This document shows positions 1 to 9,903 of a DNA stretch of 64,000 nt, piece after piece. Numbering within the stretch: position 1 is the stretch's first letter; every line of letters starts with the position of its first letter. The notes under the pieces are model-generated. The model did not search any database, was not told where the DNA came from, and was given only the letters and a program-made list of their open reading frames with translations. This DNA comes from Diaminobutyricimonas sp. LJ205 (GTDB lineage: Bacteria; Actinomycetota; Actinomycetes; Actinomycetales; Microbacteriaceae), in the NCBI RefSeq assembly GCF_009755725.1, contig NZ_CP046619.1:3158609-3222608 (forward strand), read 5' to 3'. The position numbers and the translations under genes were made by a program.

Positions 1-2312
1 TCGATCCCGATGTCATCGCGGCTGGGTCCGGCGACGGTCCTGCGCTTCATGAAGTGCGTGTCGGCAGCGCGCATGAGTTCGGGCCAGACCTGGCGCTGCT
101 GATCAGCACCTCCGGCTCGACCGGGTCACCGAAGCTGGTCCGGCTGTCGCGGGACAACGTGCTGAGTAACGCCCGGGCCATCGCCGAGTACCTGCGGCTC
201 AGCCCGGCAGACCGGGCAGCAACCACGCTGCCGATGCACTACTGCTACGGCCTGTCGGTGATCAACAGCCACCTGGTCGCCGGCGCCAGCATCGCGCTCA
301 CGGAGCGCTCGGTGACCGACCCGGCATTCTGGGATGACGCGTCCGCCAACCAGATCACGTCCTTCGCCGGCGTTCCGTACACCTTTGAACTGCTCGAGAC
401 CGGCGGGTTCCTGGACCGGCTGCCGGCCGGGATCAGGTACCTCACCCAGGCCGGCGGCCGTCTCGCGCCCGAAGCCGTGCGTCGCTTCGCCCGCCTCGGC
501 GACCGCCGCGGATTCGAGTTCTTCGTTATGTACGGCCAGACCGAAGCGACCGCGCGCATGGCCTACGTTCCCGCGGAACTTGCCGAACAGGCGGCAGGCA
601 GCATCGGCAGGCCGATTCCGGGCGGCCGATTCCGCATCGATTCGGAGCCCGGCGCCGAGATCGGCGAGCTGGTCTACGAAGGCCCGAACGTGATGCTCGG
701 CTACGCCATGTCCCCATCTGACTTCGCCCTCGGCCGCACCGTTCATGAGCTGCGCACCGGCGACCTCGCCAGGCAGCGCAGCGACGGCCTGTTCGAGGTC
801 GTGGGCCGGCTGAACCGGTTCGTGAAGGTGTACGGGTTGCGGGTCGATCTCGACGAGGTCCAACGACTGCTCGCTGAGGAGGGCATCGAGACTCGAACGG
901 CCAGTGCCGGCGAGAGGCTGCTGGTGTTCGTTCGCGCCGAACGGCAGGTCGAGGCCGCCCGCACGCGTGCTGCGGCCCTCCTCGGTATCCCCGCCCATTC
1001 GGTTCGCGCGTATCCGATCACCGAGTTCCCGTGCACCGCCAGCGGCAAGCCTGACTTCGGGGCACTGGTTCAATACGCGAGCCTGCTCGATGAGCCAGCG
1101 ATGCCGGGCACTGCAGACCAGACGGTCACGGCCGAGACGATCCGGGCACTGTTCATCGAGCTGCTCGGCCGCTCCGACGCATCCGTTGACGACAGCTTCG
1201 CCGGACTCGGCGGAGACTCCCTGAGTTACGTCGAAGTCTCGCTGCGGCTCGAAGAGCTGCTCGGCAAGCTGCCCCGGGACTGGCCATCCCGGTCGGCCAA
1301 AGAATTAGCTGCAGGCGCAGCATCCGCCCGTGAAGAAGCCGGCGAACCGCATCGAACCGCCGAAGACCCAGAGCGTCAGCTGAGGCGAGCGAAGGTGCGT
1401 CGACGCTTTCCCCACGTCGAAACCCCGGCGGCTCTCCGCGCCATCGCGATCATGCTGATCGTCGCCACTCATGCCGACCTGATCAGCCTCCAGGGCGGCG
1501 CCCACCTGCTGCTGGCCGTCGCCGGGTACAACCTCGCGCGCTTCCAGCTCGCCGACGTGGCGGGCGCCACCCGCGTACGCCGCCTGATGCGGAGCGCGGC
1601 TCAGATCGCGATACCCGCCGTGCTCTGGATCGGCGCGGTCGCACTGCTGAGCGGCAAGTACACCTGGACGACCGCGTTGCTGGTGAACAACGTGGTCACC
1701 GGAGGTGGCCGGTGGAACGAGCAATGGCAGTTCTGGTTCCTCGAAGCGGCCGTGTGGGCACTGCTCGGCCTCGCGCTACTCTTTGCGGTGCGCCCGATCG
1801 ACCGGCTCGAACGCCGGTACCCGTGGGCCTTCGCGGTGGTCTTCCTCGGCGCTGCCCTCGCCGCTCGGTTGGCGCTGACGGGTGTCGAAGCAGATGGGAT
1901 CGAGCGATATACGGTCGCCATCGTGCTGTGGTGCCTTGCGCTCGGCTGGGTCATCGCCCGCGCCGACACAGCAGGGAAGCGCGTCGCTGTGTCAGCCGCC
2001 GTCATCGCCGCCACCACCGGCTTCTTCGGCGACCCGGTGCGGGAAGCGGTCGTGATCGTGGGGCTGCTGCTATTGATCTGGGTGCCGCGGTTGCGCTTGC
2101 CGCGATCGATCGTTCCCGTCGTTCGACTGCTCGCCGGCGCGTCCCTGTTCATCTACCTGACGCACTGGGTGGTGTATCCGGCGTGGGAAGAGAGCGCGCC
2201 GTGGATCGGGACCGCGCTGTCGATGATCGTCGGCGTCGCCGCCTGGTACTGCTATCGGCTGGTCAACGGATGTCTCGGCGCGCTGCGCACGCGGCTTCGG
2301 CTCCTCCGATGA
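1..2312 (+). CDS. Adenylation / carrier-protein / acyltransferase-3 fusion protein, 5' end missing
   Basis: The frame is open from base 3, so the gene starts left of the window; an internal GTG at 54 is not needed as a start. Adenylation core motifs are visible: STSGSTGSPK (about nt 105-134), YGQTEATA (about nt 531), a TGDLA motif, GRLNRFVKVYG, and a C-terminal SGK lysine motif (about nt 1045). A carrier domain follows, with GGDSL (nt 1207-1221) as the phosphopantetheine site. From about nt 1430 the protein becomes a polytopic membrane domain resembling the acyltransferase-3 family. Inference: an acid is activated, loaded on the carrier and passed to a membrane or cell-surface acceptor. Substrate unknown. 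Domain calls are firm; the function is not. Confidence 0.85.
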   Translation, partial: DPDVIAAGSGDGPALHEVRVGSAHEFGPDLALLISTSGSTGSPKLVRLSRDNVLSNARAIAEYLRLSPADRAATTLPMHYCYGLSVINSHLVAGASIALTERSVTDPAFWDDASANQITSFAGVPYTFELLETGGFLDRLPAGIRYLTQAGGRLAPEAVRRFARLGDRRGFEFFVMYGQTEATARMAYVPAELAEQAAGSIGRPIPGGRFRIDSEPGAEIGELVYEGPNVMLGYAMSPSDFALGRTVHELRTGDLARQRSDGLFEVVGRLNRFVKVYGLRVDLDEVQRLLAEEGIETRTASAGERLLVFVRAERQVEAARTRAAALLGIPAHSVRAYPITEFPCTASGKPDFGALVQYASLLDEPAMPGTADQTVTAETIRALFIELLGRSDASVDDSFAGLGGDSLSYVEVSLRLEELLGKLPRDWPSRSAKELAAGAASAREEAGEPHRTAEDPERQLRRAKVRRRFPHVETPAALRAIAIMLIVATHADLISLQGGAHLLLAVAGYNLARFQLADVAGATRVRRLMRSAAQIAIPAVLWIGAVALLSGKYTWTTALLVNNVVTGGGRWNEQWQFWFLEAAVWALLGLALLFAVRPIDRLERRYPWAFAVVFLGAALAARLALTGVEADGIERYTVAIVLWCLALGWVIARADTAGKRVAVSAAVIAATTGFFGDPVREAVVIVGLLLLIWVPRLRLPRSIVPVVRLLAGASLFIYLTHWVVYPAWEESAPWIGTALSMIVGVAAWYCYRLVNGCLGALRTRLRLLR

Positions 2313-2392
2313 CGTGACGTTCATCCGCCGATGATCGAGCACAGGCGTCACTTGCCTTCACGACTCGGCACCGTCGGCGTACCGTAGCCGCC

Positions 2393-2662
2393 ATGTCGAG
2401 CATCGAGAACATTCAGACGCCGTCATCGGGCAAGGCGTGGTTCATCGCCGGGGCCGTTTCCCTCGTTCTCGGCGTGGCAGCGATCATCGCCCTCATTGTG
2501 ATCGGCACCAGCACGCCTGTCGAGCAGGAAGGCGACACCACGGGGCAATTGCAGGGCCTGACAATTGTCGCCGCGGCAGTGTTCACGGGGTTGGGCCTGC
2601 TGTTGATAGCGGTCGGTGCGCTCAAGCGGCGTCGCGCACGAGTCGAGCGCGACGAGCAGTAG
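2393..2662 (+). CDS. Small two-helix membrane protein
   Basis: 89 residues starting at ATG. Two hydrophobic segments (about residues 16-40 and 54-76) flank a short acidic, polar loop (VEQEGDTTGQ), and the tail is Arg-rich (KRRRARVERDEQ), which suggests a cytoplasmic C-terminus. No family recognised. It lies 80 bp after the acyltransferase fusion and 84 bp before hutG and need not be cotranscribed with either. Confidence 0.6.
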   Translation: MSSIENIQTPSSGKAWFIAGAVSLVLGVAAIIALIVIGTSTPVEQEGDTTGQLQGLTIVAAAVFTGLGLLLIAVGALKRRRARVERDEQ

Positions 2663-2746
2663 TAGCGCCTCGATGGTCTTGTATGTGGGACACGTCGAAG
2701 TCGGACATCCACCCGCGCCACGCGTCCGTTCGCTAGCGTCGGGAAC

Positions 2747-3706
2747 GTGAGCGATTCAGCGATGGCGCCAGACTCCAGCAGCCCCGCGCTGTCCGTCGAT
2801 CCACGCTGGCCGCGCGCCGGTAGTTGGCCGACTCAGCTCGAGCCGCACCCCGGCCGGGCCCGGCTCGACGCGGCGATCGTTGGAGTCCCCACCTGGCGCA
2901 CCTCGCTCTCCCCCTCCGCCGCGCACACCACGCCGGCGGCGATCCGTGACGCACTTCGCCGCTACAGCACGTTCCGGGCGGAGTCCCAGGACCACCCGGC
3001 GCGGGATCTTCGGGATCTGCGCATCGTCGACCTCGGGGATGCCGAGGAACCAGACGGCTCAGCCGGAGAGGCCCGCGCCACCGAACTGGTCGCGCAAGCA
3101 GCGCGACTAGCCGAACTCGTAATCGTGCTGGGCGGTGACAACGCCGCGACCGTCCCGGCCGCCCTGGGCGCCTGGGGGACGAGCATGGGCACCGCTGGTC
3201 TCATCACGCTCGACGCCCACCATGATCTGCGCGACGGCGTCAGCAACGGCTCCCCGGTGCGCCGCCTGATTGAGGCCGGGCTGGCCGCGCAACGCGTGGT
3301 GCAGATCGGCATTGCAGACTTCGCGAACTCCGCCGAGTACGCGGCGCGCGCCGCCGATCTGGAGATCACGGTGGTGCACCGCGACCTCCTGCATCGCCGG
3401 CCCATCGACGACGTGATGGCTGAAGCCCTCGAGATCGCGGGAGTCGGCGGTGGACCCATCCATCTCGACATCGACGTCGACGTGTGCGACCGCTCGGTCG
3501 CACCAGGCTGCCCCGCGTCGGTGCCGGGCGGGCTGTCCGCCTGGGAGTTGCGGTCCGCGGTGCGCACCGCCGCCGGCGATCCGCGGCTGCGGTCAATGGA
3601 TATCACCGAGGTCGATGCGTCCGCGGATGCCCCGGATGGCCGTACTGTGCGTCTCGCCGCGCTGTGCGTGCTTGAGGCTCTCGCCGCTCGGCCGATCTCG
3701 GCCTAG
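2747..3706 (+). CDS. hutG: Formimidoylglutamase (arginase/agmatinase fold)
   Basis: 319 residues from a GTG start; an ATG five codons in (2762) is an alternative. Ureohydrolase manganese motifs are present in order: GGDNA, LDAHHD and a DIDVDVCD motif, all matching the arginase fold. The family hydrolyses ureas and amidines. Next to hutI, hutU and hutH the likely reaction is N-formimidoyl-L-glutamate to glutamate plus formamide, the last step of the four-step histidine pathway. It is transcribed toward hutI and the two genes share the bases of their stop codons. Agmatinase is the alternative, but the hut context argues against it. Confidence 0.85.
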   Translation: MSDSAMAPDSSSPALSVDPRWPRAGSWPTQLEPHPGRARLDAAIVGVPTWRTSLSPSAAHTTPAAIRDALRRYSTFRAESQDHPARDLRDLRIVDLGDAEEPDGSAGEARATELVAQAARLAELVIVLGGDNAATVPAALGAWGTSMGTAGLITLDAHHDLRDGVSNGSPVRRLIEAGLAAQRVVQIGIADFANSAEYAARAADLEITVVHRDLLHRRPIDDVMAEALEIAGVGGGPIHLDIDVDVCDRSVAPGCPASVPGGLSAWELRSAVRTAAGDPRLRSMDITEVDASADAPDGRTVRLAALCVLEALAARPISA

Positions 3707-4875
3707 CGCGCCCGCCGACCCCCCTTCCACACCTCACCGACGAGCGGAACCCCCGGTCGGTAGGCGAGGTGCACGTGCGATGGGGCAACGAGTTGCACCA
3801 GATCCGCGCGCGCACCGACGACGATCCGACCGACATCCGACCGGCGCAGTGCCGCCGCTCCCCCGGCGGTCGCCGCCCAGAGGGCCTCGGCGGGAGTCAT
3901 CCCCATTTCTCGCACGGCCACCGCAATGCAGAACGCCATCGATGAGGTGAAGCTCGATCCCGGGTTGCAGTCACTGGCGACGGCGACGGTGACGCCCGCG
4001 TCGAGCAGGCGCCGCGCATCCGGATAGGGCTGCCGGGTCGAGAACTCAACCCCGGGCAACAGGGTGAGCACCGTGGCCGACCCGGCAAGCGCGTCGATGT
4101 CGGCGTCGGTCAGATAGGTGCCGTGATCGATGCTTGCGGCATCCAGTTCGACGGCCAAGCGGACTCCATCGCCGGGACCGAGCTGGCTCGCGTGCAGCCG
4201 TAACCCAAGGCCGGCGTCCCGGCCGGCTTCGAGAATCCGGCGACTCTGCTCGACGCTGAATGCCCCGGTCTCGCAGAACACGTCGATCCACCGGCTGAAC
4301 GGCGCGCACGCGGCGAGCATCGGGCCGACGACCAGGTCGACGTAGTCCTCCGGCCGTTCCTGATACTCCGCGGGCACGACATGGGCGCCGAGGAAGGTCA
4401 CCTCATCGGTCACCTCCGCTGCGAGCCGGACGAGGCGAGCCTCTGCGTCGACACTGAGCCCATAGCCGCTCTTCACCTCGAAGGTGGTGGTGCCCTGCGC
4501 GGTCAGCTCCTCGACGAAGTGGCGCAGCCGCTGCCGCAATTCCTCATCGCTGGCGGCGCGCGTGGCCGCGACCGTGCTCCGTATGCCGCCCGCGGCATAT
4601 GCCTCGCCGGCCATGCGCGCTTCGAACTCTGCGGCGCGGTCGCCGCCGAAAACCAGGTGCGTGTGGCTGTCCACGAAACCGGGGATCACTGCGGTGCCGT
4701 CGACATCGGTCACCACATCCGCCAAGGGGGCGGAGGCCGCCGGGCCGATCCAGACAATCCGCCCCTCATCGATCAGCACGGCCGCATCCATCAATCGGCC
4801 CAGGACGTCGCCTGAGGCGCCAATGTCCGGGTCATTGGTGACGAGTTCCGCGATGCCAGTGATGAGTTCCGACAT
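3703..4875 (-). CDS. hutI: Imidazolonepropionase
   Basis: About 390 residues. This amidohydrolase opens the imidazolone ring in step three of histidine breakdown, giving N-formimidoylglutamate. The metal-site motif [10 protein letters not shown] lies near the N-terminus, followed by later His (LHAS, DHGT) and Asp (SDCNPG) ligands, all as expected. I prefer ATG 4875 over an upstream GTG at 4887: a GGGAG lies about 7 bases upstream of that ATG, inside the last codons of hutU, so initiation is probably coupled to hutU termination. Last gene of the minus-strand hutH-hutU-hutI operon. Confidence 0.92.
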   Translation of the reverse strand: MSELITGIAELVTNDPDIGASGDVLGRLMDAAVLIDEGRIVWIGPAASAPLADVVTDVDGTAVIPGFVDSHTHLVFGGDRAAEFEARMAGEAYAAGGIRSTVAATRAASDEELRQRLRHFVEELTAQGTTTFEVKSGYGLSVDAEARLVRLAAEVTDEVTFLGAHVVPAEYQERPEDYVDLVVGPMLAACAPFSRWIDVFCETGAFSVEQSRRILEAGRDAGLGLRLHASQLGPGDGVRLAVELDAASIDHGTYLTDADIDALAGSATVLTLLPGVEFSTRQPYPDARRLLDAGVTVAVASDCNPGSSFTSSMAFCIAVAVREMGMTPAEALWAATAGGAAALRRSDVGRIVVGARADLVQLVAPSHVHLAYRPGVPLVGEVWKGGRRAR

Positions 4876-4877
4876 CC

Positions 4878-6566
4878 TTACTCCCACATCGGAACGCGCA
4901 GCCCGCGCTCCCGGGCCACCTCGGCCGCGCGGGCGTATCCGGCGTCCACGTGCCGCATGACGCCGGTGCCGGGGTCATTGACCAGCACGCGTTCGATCTT
5001 CTGGGCGGCGAGCTCGGTGCCATCGGCGACCACCACCTGACCGGCGTGGATTGATCGGCCGATGCCCACGCCGCCGCCGTGGTGCAGCGACACCCAGGTG
5101 GCACCGGATGCCGTGTTCAGCAGGGCATTCAGGATCGGCCAGTCGGCGATCGCGTCGGAGCCGTCGGCCATGCCCTCGGTCTCCCGGTAGGGCGAGGCGA
5201 CCGATCCCGAGTCCAGGTGGTCGCGGCCGATGACGACCGGCGCGGTCAGCTCACCCGAGGCCACCATCTCGTTGAACCGCAGGCCGGCGAGGTGACGTTC
5301 CCGGTAGCCGAGCCAGCAGATTCGCGCGGGGAGCCCCTCGAAGTGGACCTTCTCGGCCGCCTGGGTGATCCATCGGCGCAGGTGCTCATCGTCGGGGAAC
5401 AGTTCCAGGATGGCGCGGTCGGTCGCCGCGATGTCGGCGGGGTCACCGGAAAGCGCAGCCCACCGGAACGGCCCCTTGCCTTCTTCGAACAATGGGCGGA
5501 TGTATGCAGGCACGAAGCCCGGGAACTCGAACGCGCGATCGAAGCCGCCGAGCTGAGCCTCGGCCCGGATCGAGTTGCCGTAGTCGAAGACTTCGGCTCC
5601 GGCGTCCTGAAAGCCAACCATGGCGCGCACCTGCTTGGCAATGCTCGTCCGCGCCCGCTCGGTGAACCCCTCAGGGTCCTCGGCGGCGGCCGTGCGCCAC
5701 TCGCCGACCGAGGTGCCCTCCGGGAGGTACGCGAGCGGGTCGTGGGCGCTGGTCTGGTCGGTGACGATGTCAATCGGCACGGCGCGTTCCAGAAGCTGCG
5801 TGAACACGGTGGCGGCGTTGCCGACCAGCCCGACCGAGAGCGGTCGGCTCTCGGCTTTCGCGGCGAGCACGCGCTCGATCGCGTCGTCGAGGTTCGGCGC
5901 GAGCTCGTCGAGGTAGCCGCGGTCGACACGGCGCTGCAGGCGCGACTCGTCGACATCCACGATCAGCACGACGCCGCCGTTCATCGTGACCGCGAGCGGC
6001 TGGGCGCCGCCCATCCCCCCGCAGCCGCCGGTGAGAGTGAGCGTGCCGGCCAGGGTCGCGCCGGCGCTGTGCTCATCGCCGCGGCGTTCGGCCAGCTTGC
6101 GGGCGACCGCGGCGAACGTCTCATAAGTGCCCTGCAGGATGCCCTGCGTGCCGATGTAGATCCAGGAGCCAGCGGTCATCTGCCCGTACATGGTCAGCCC
6201 GAGCTGCTCGAGGCGCCGGAACTCGGGCCAGGTGGCCCAGTCGCCGACGAGGTTCGAGTTGGCGATCAGCACCCGCGGCGCCCACTCGTGGGTGCGGAAG
6301 ACGCCGACCGGCTTGCCGGACTGCACCAGCAGGGTCTCGTCGGCTTCCAGGCTTTCGAGGGTGCGCACGATCGCGTCGTACGCTTCCCAGTTGCGGGCGG
6401 CCTTGCCGGTGCCGCCGTAGACGACCAGGTCGTCGGGATGCTCGGCAACCTCAGCGTCGAGGTTGTTCATCAGCATCCGCAGCGGGGCTTCGGTCTGCCA
6501 GCTCTTCGCGGTCAGCGTCGTGCCCCGAGCGGCGCGCACCGACCGGGTGGTGTTAGCGGAGCTCAC
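4878..6566 (-). CDS. hutU: Urocanate hydratase
   Basis: 562 residues, normal for the family. It adds water to urocanate to give imidazolonepropionate, using tightly bound NAD as an electrophile. Visible family features include [12 protein letters not shown] and [11 protein letters not shown] near the N-terminus, the [11 protein letters not shown] glycine cluster, and [15 protein letters not shown] near the C-terminus. The GTG start at 6566 is preceded by a strong GGAGGTGA ribosome binding site lying inside the end of hutH, so the two genes overlap by 14 bp and are probably translationally coupled. Confidence 0.97.
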   Translation of the reverse strand: MSSANTTRSVRAARGTTLTAKSWQTEAPLRMLMNNLDAEVAEHPDDLVVYGGTGKAARNWEAYDAIVRTLESLEADETLLVQSGKPVGVFRTHEWAPRVLIANSNLVGDWATWPEFRRLEQLGLTMYGQMTAGSWIYIGTQGILQGTYETFAAVARKLAERRGDEHSAGATLAGTLTLTGGCGGMGGAQPLAVTMNGGVVLIVDVDESRLQRRVDRGYLDELAPNLDDAIERVLAAKAESRPLSVGLVGNAATVFTQLLERAVPIDIVTDQTSAHDPLAYLPEGTSVGEWRTAAAEDPEGFTERARTSIAKQVRAMVGFQDAGAEVFDYGNSIRAEAQLGGFDRAFEFPGFVPAYIRPLFEEGKGPFRWAALSGDPADIAATDRAILELFPDDEHLRRWITQAAEKVHFEGLPARICWLGYRERHLAGLRFNEMVASGELTAPVVIGRDHLDSGSVASPYRETEGMADGSDAIADWPILNALLNTASGATWVSLHHGGGVGIGRSIHAGQVVVADGTELAAQKIERVLVNDPGTGVMRHVDAGYARAAEVARERGLRVPMWE

Positions 6567-8145
6567 CGGTCACCTCCATAGCTGCCGCGACGATGCGGCC
6601 GGATTGAACGAGTTCGACCACGGACTCGATCTCGGGGGAGAGGAAGCGATCGGGTCCGGGACCATCGACGACGCCGCGCACCAACCGGTGCACCGCGCCG
6701 GTTGCCGCAGCGGGGAGCAGCGGCCCGCGCAGGTCGATGGCGCGCGTGGCGGTGACGATCTCGATCGCCAGCACTCGGCTGAGCCCGTCGATCGCCTTGC
6801 GCAGTTTGCGGGCGGCGGCCCAGCCCATTGAGACGTGGTCTTCCTGCATCGCCGAGGACGGGATGGAATCAACGGATGCCGGCGCTGCCAGTCGCTTCAG
6901 CTCGCTGACAATGCCGGCGGCGGTGTACTGGGCGATCATTAGCCCGGAGTCGACGCCGACCTCGTGGGCGAGGAACGGCGGCAGTCCCTGGTTGCGGCTG
7001 GGGTCGAGGAAGCGGTCGGTGCGCCGTTCCGACATGGATGCCACGTCGGCGACCGCGATCGCCAGGAAATCGAGCACGTAGCCGATCGGCGCTCCATGGA
7101 AGTTTCCGTTCGATTCCACGCGGCCGTCCAGGGTGAGCACCGGGTTGTCGATGGCACTCGCGAGCTCCCGTGAGGCAATGACGGCCGCGTGGTCGATGGT
7201 GTCGCGCGCGGCGCCATGGACCTGCGGGGCGCAGCGCAGGGAGTAGGCATCCTGCACCCTGGTGCACTCCGGCCCGCGGTGGCTGGCGACGATCGGCGAT
7301 TCGTGCAGGATGGCCCGGAGATTGGCAGCGCTGTCGGCCTGCCCGGCCTGTGGCCGGAGCGCCTGCAGGTCGGCGGCGAAGACCGCGTCGGTGCCGAGCA
7401 GCGACTCCACGCTGAGCCCGGCGGCGATGTCGGCGGTGGTCAGCAGCATCCGCAGATCGTGGATCGCGAGCGCGAGCATCCCGAGCATGCCGTCGGTGCC
7501 GTTGATCAGCGCGAGTCCCTCCTTCTCGGCGAGCCGGACCGGGGTGATGCCCGCGGCGGCGAGGGCCTCGGCTGCGGGGCGGATGACGCCGTCGCGATCC
7601 GCCACCTCGCCTTCGCCCATGGCGGCAAGCGCGCAGTGGGCGAGCGGGGCAAGGTCGCCCGAACAGCCGAGCGAGCCGTACTCGCGCACCACGGGAGTGC
7701 TGCCGGCGTTCAGCATCGCGGCGTAGGTCTCCACCGTGCCGACCTGGACTCCGGTTCGGCCGGTGATCAGGGTCGACAGCCGCAGCAGCATGAGCGCGCG
7801 GACGACTTCCCGCTCCACGACCGCACCGCTGCCCGCGGCGTGCGACCTGATCAGGCTCACCTGAAGCTGGGCGCGGCGGTCCTCGTTGATGAAGGTAGTG
7901 GCCAGGGCCCCGAACCCGGTCGAGATCCCGTAGTGCGGCTCAGGGTCGGTCGCGAGTGCTTCGACGATCTCGCGGGAGGCCGCCACGTCATCCAGCGCGG
8001 CGGGATCGAGAACCACTGGGGCGTCCCAGCGGGCGACGCTGACGACCTCCCCAATCGAAACCGGGCCGGCGCCGATGGTGACGGCGGGCACCGCAGCGCC
8101 CGGCGGCGCGCTCCGGACTGCACTGGAGGTACGCATCGAGCTCAT
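6553..8145 (-). CDS. hutH: Histidine ammonia-lyase
   Basis: About 530 residues; the first enzyme of histidine degradation, releasing ammonia to give urocanate. The catalytic MIO cofactor forms from an x-Ser-Gly triad; here the motif reads [14 protein letters not shown], so the triad is Cys-Ser-Gly rather than the textbook Ala-Ser-Gly. The family core starts around [10 protein letters not shown], so the first 20 or so residues are an extension. ATG 8145, ATG 8136 and GTG 8160 are all possible starts and none has a clear ribosome binding site, so the mRNA may be leaderless. First gene of the hutHUI operon, divergent from the IclR regulator. Confidence 0.95.
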   Translation of the reverse strand: MSSMRTSSAVRSAPPGAAVPAVTIGAGPVSIGEVVSVARWDAPVVLDPAALDDVAASREIVEALATDPEPHYGISTGFGALATTFINEDRRAQLQVSLIRSHAAGSGAVVEREVVRALMLLRLSTLITGRTGVQVGTVETYAAMLNAGSTPVVREYGSLGCSGDLAPLAHCALAAMGEGEVADRDGVIRPAAEALAAAGITPVRLAEKEGLALINGTDGMLGMLALAIHDLRMLLTTADIAAGLSVESLLGTDAVFAADLQALRPQAGQADSAANLRAILHESPIVASHRGPECTRVQDAYSLRCAPQVHGAARDTIDHAAVIASRELASAIDNPVLTLDGRVESNGNFHGAPIGYVLDFLAIAVADVASMSERRTDRFLDPSRNQGLPPFLAHEVGVDSGLMIAQYTAAGIVSELKRLAAPASVDSIPSSAMQEDHVSMGWAAARKLRKAIDGLSRVLAIEIVTATRAIDLRGPLLPAAATGAVHRLVRGVVDGPGPDRFLSPEIESVVELVQSGRIVAAAMEVTGELR

Positions 8146-8190
8146 GGGTCGATCACACACCCTGCGAGCCGTCGATGGTGGGGGCGCCGG

Positions 8191-8224
8191 CGGATCGTAG
8201 TCTGGGATCCCAGACTCTGATCCG
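8191..8224. promoter_or_regulatory. Palindromic operator between hutH and the IclR gene
   Basis: A perfect 18-bp palindrome, AGTCTGGGATCCCAGACT (8199-8216), is flanked symmetrically by CGGATC (8191-8196) and GATCCG (8219-8224), giving a 34-bp dyad broken only by two positions on each side. It lies in the divergent gap between hutH and the regulator gene. Inference: binding site of the adjacent IclR protein controlling both transcripts. Not an obvious terminator, since it has no U-tract and lies between two promoters. Confidence 0.75.
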
Positions 8225-8267
8225 ACGAGCGTCGGACGAGCCGAAGCACTGGACGATGGAGAACGCC

Positions 8268-9020
8268 ATGAGCCAGGTCCCTGCCGCCGATGCGACCCTG
8301 CGCGTGCTCACCTACCTCGCCTCGCAACGCGGCCCGGTGCCGGCCGCCGTGATCGGCAGCGCCCTCGACCTGCCACGGTCAACGGTGTACCACCTGCTCG
8401 CGGTGCTGCAGGAGCACGGCTTCGTCGTGCACTTTCCCGAGGCGCAACGGTACGGCCTGGGCGCGGCGGCGTTCGAACTGTCCGGCGGGTACGCGCGCCA
8501 GCAGCCACTCAGCCTGCTCGGAAGGCCACTGCTCGCCGACCTGGTCGACCGGCTGGGGGAGAGCGCCCACCTGGCGGTGCTGCACGGTCGCGACGTACTC
8601 TACATCGTCGAGGAACGGGCCCCCCGCCGGGTCCACCTCGTCACCGACGTCGGCGTACGCCTGCCCGCGCATCTGACGGCGAGCGGATGCGCCATCCTGT
8701 CGGCGCTGCCGAAACACCAGGTCCGCGCCCTGTACCCCGATGCCGGGTCGTTCGTGAACCGCACCGGACTCGGCCCGCAGGGATACGCCGAGCTGAGGCG
8801 CACCCTCGAACGCGCCACGGTCGATGGCTTCGCGAGCGAGGAAGGCGGCGTCACAGTGGGGCTCTCGTCGATCGGAGTCGCGGTGCGGGACCACGCTGGC
8901 TGGCCGGCGGCGGCGATCGCGGTGACCTTTGCGACGGATTCCGATCTCGACCGGGCCGTGCTCGTCGGGGAGGTCACCAAGTCCGCGGAGGAGCTGTCGC
9001 GGCGCATTCGCGGGCGGTGA
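8268..9020 (+). CDS. IclR-family transcriptional regulator, probable hut regulator
   Basis: About 250 residues. An N-terminal winged helix-turn-helix (ADATLRVLTYLASQRGPVPA through the LPRSTVYHLLAVLQEHGF recognition region) is followed by an IclR-type effector domain (GESAHLAVLHGRDVLYIVE, LTASGCAILSALP). Open frame extends to 8175, but that would run translation through the palindrome; ATG 8268 with GGAGA about 6 bases upstream fits the family start better, and ATG 8256 is the other option. Divergent from hutHUI, so it most likely senses histidine or urocanate. Whether it represses or activates cannot be read from the sequence. Confidence 0.88.
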   Translation: MSQVPAADATLRVLTYLASQRGPVPAAVIGSALDLPRSTVYHLLAVLQEHGFVVHFPEAQRYGLGAAAFELSGGYARQQPLSLLGRPLLADLVDRLGESAHLAVLHGRDVLYIVEERAPRRVHLVTDVGVRLPAHLTASGCAILSALPKHQVRALYPDAGSFVNRTGLGPQGYAELRRTLERATVDGFASEEGGVTVGLSSIGVAVRDHAGWPAAAIAVTFATDSDLDRAVLVGEVTKSAEELSRRIRGR

Positions 9021-9098
9021 CCGGATCGGAATGCCGCCACTACTTGTGAGGGCAGTTCATCAACGCTAGGTTGAGCCCAACCAGGGAGGGCCGCTGCG

Positions 9099-9827
9099 AT
9101 GAGAGACGACGACAGGAATCCCTTCATTCCGCGAGTTCGCTCCCGCATTCCGCGAGTTCGCTCTCGCCGCAGTGTCGGCGTGGTGATCGGCGTTGCCCTC
9201 GTCGGCGTGGTCGCAGCGACCGTCATCGTCACAGCGGCGGTCGCCGGTTCCGGTCCTGGTTCTGGTTCTGGTCCTCAGGGGTGGCCGGACCCAGCACCCG
9301 ACGGTCTGGCGACTCCTTACCCTGACGTGGTCGCCCCGGAGATGATCACCCCGGACGGATTCACGGAGGAATTGGCCCTGCCACCAATCAGCGCCGGAAC
9401 CTTCGACTGGCTGAACCGGCTGCAGCTGACGATGAGTAACGACCCCCGCTTCGGCACGGTGGCGATCTCGGAGGATCGCGCGACCGTCACGATCACCTGG
9501 CATGGCGAACAAAGCCCCGAACTGTCCGCCTTGATCGGCGAGGCTCCGGACGGCCTGGCGGTTGCCATTCAGCAGGCGGCGTTCCCGCCCGGCGAGCTGA
9601 ATGCCCTCGTCCAACGTTCCATCGGTCTTCTCCCGAACATCCAGGTGGCGATGGCGAGCATGGAGAACGACGGATCCGGTATCTGGATCGGAATCGTCGA
9701 ACTCCCGAACGGGCTCACTCTCGAGGATGTCGGCACGGCGTTTGCCGAAGCCTTGGGACGGCCCGATGTTCCTGTCCGCGTCGAACTGTCGGCCGGGGTC
9801 ATGCCCATTTCCGGCAAAGCACCTTGA
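9099..9827 (+). CDS. Membrane-anchored extracytoplasmic protein, unknown family
   Basis: 242 residues with a clear ribosome binding site (AGGGAGGG at 9083-9090). A basic cytoplasmic N-terminus contains a duplicated heptad IPRVRSR, then one transmembrane helix (about residues 27-48), a GSGPGSGSGP linker and a soluble outer domain rich in acidic and Pro residues. No catalytic motif recognised. It stands alone between the IclR gene and a VOC gene. Likely a signal-anchored envelope protein. Confidence 0.65.
   Translation: MRDDDRNPFIPRVRSRIPRVRSRRSVGVVIGVALVGVVAATVIVTAAVAGSGPGSGSGPQGWPDPAPDGLATPYPDVVAPEMITPDGFTEELALPPISAGTFDWLNRLQLTMSNDPRFGTVAISEDRATVTITWHGEQSPELSALIGEAPDGLAVAIQQAAFPPGELNALVQRSIGLLPNIQVAMASMENDGSGIWIGIVELPNGLTLEDVGTAFAEALGRPDVPVRVELSAGVMPISGKAP
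9125..9163 (+). repeat. 21-bp in-frame tandem duplication
   Basis: The 18-mer CATTCCGCGAGTTCGCTC occurs at 9125-9142 and again at 9146-9163 (period 21 bp), duplicating seven codons (IPRVRSR) in the basic N-terminus of the membrane-anchored protein. The identity suggests recent slippage and length polymorphism between strains. Confidence 0.85.
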
Positions 9828-9903
9828 CGGTACCCGGGCGCGGGCATACCTTTCCGCACGACCACTTACACGACTGGGGCGCATGCCCCGCGGAGGTTCA
9901 ACC

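Noticed and set aside
5079..8220. Long plus-strand open frames opposite hutU (500 codons) and hutH (343 codons)
   Set aside because: They mirror strong minus-strand genes in GC-rich DNA, have no recognisable motifs and are Arg/Gly-rich shadows.
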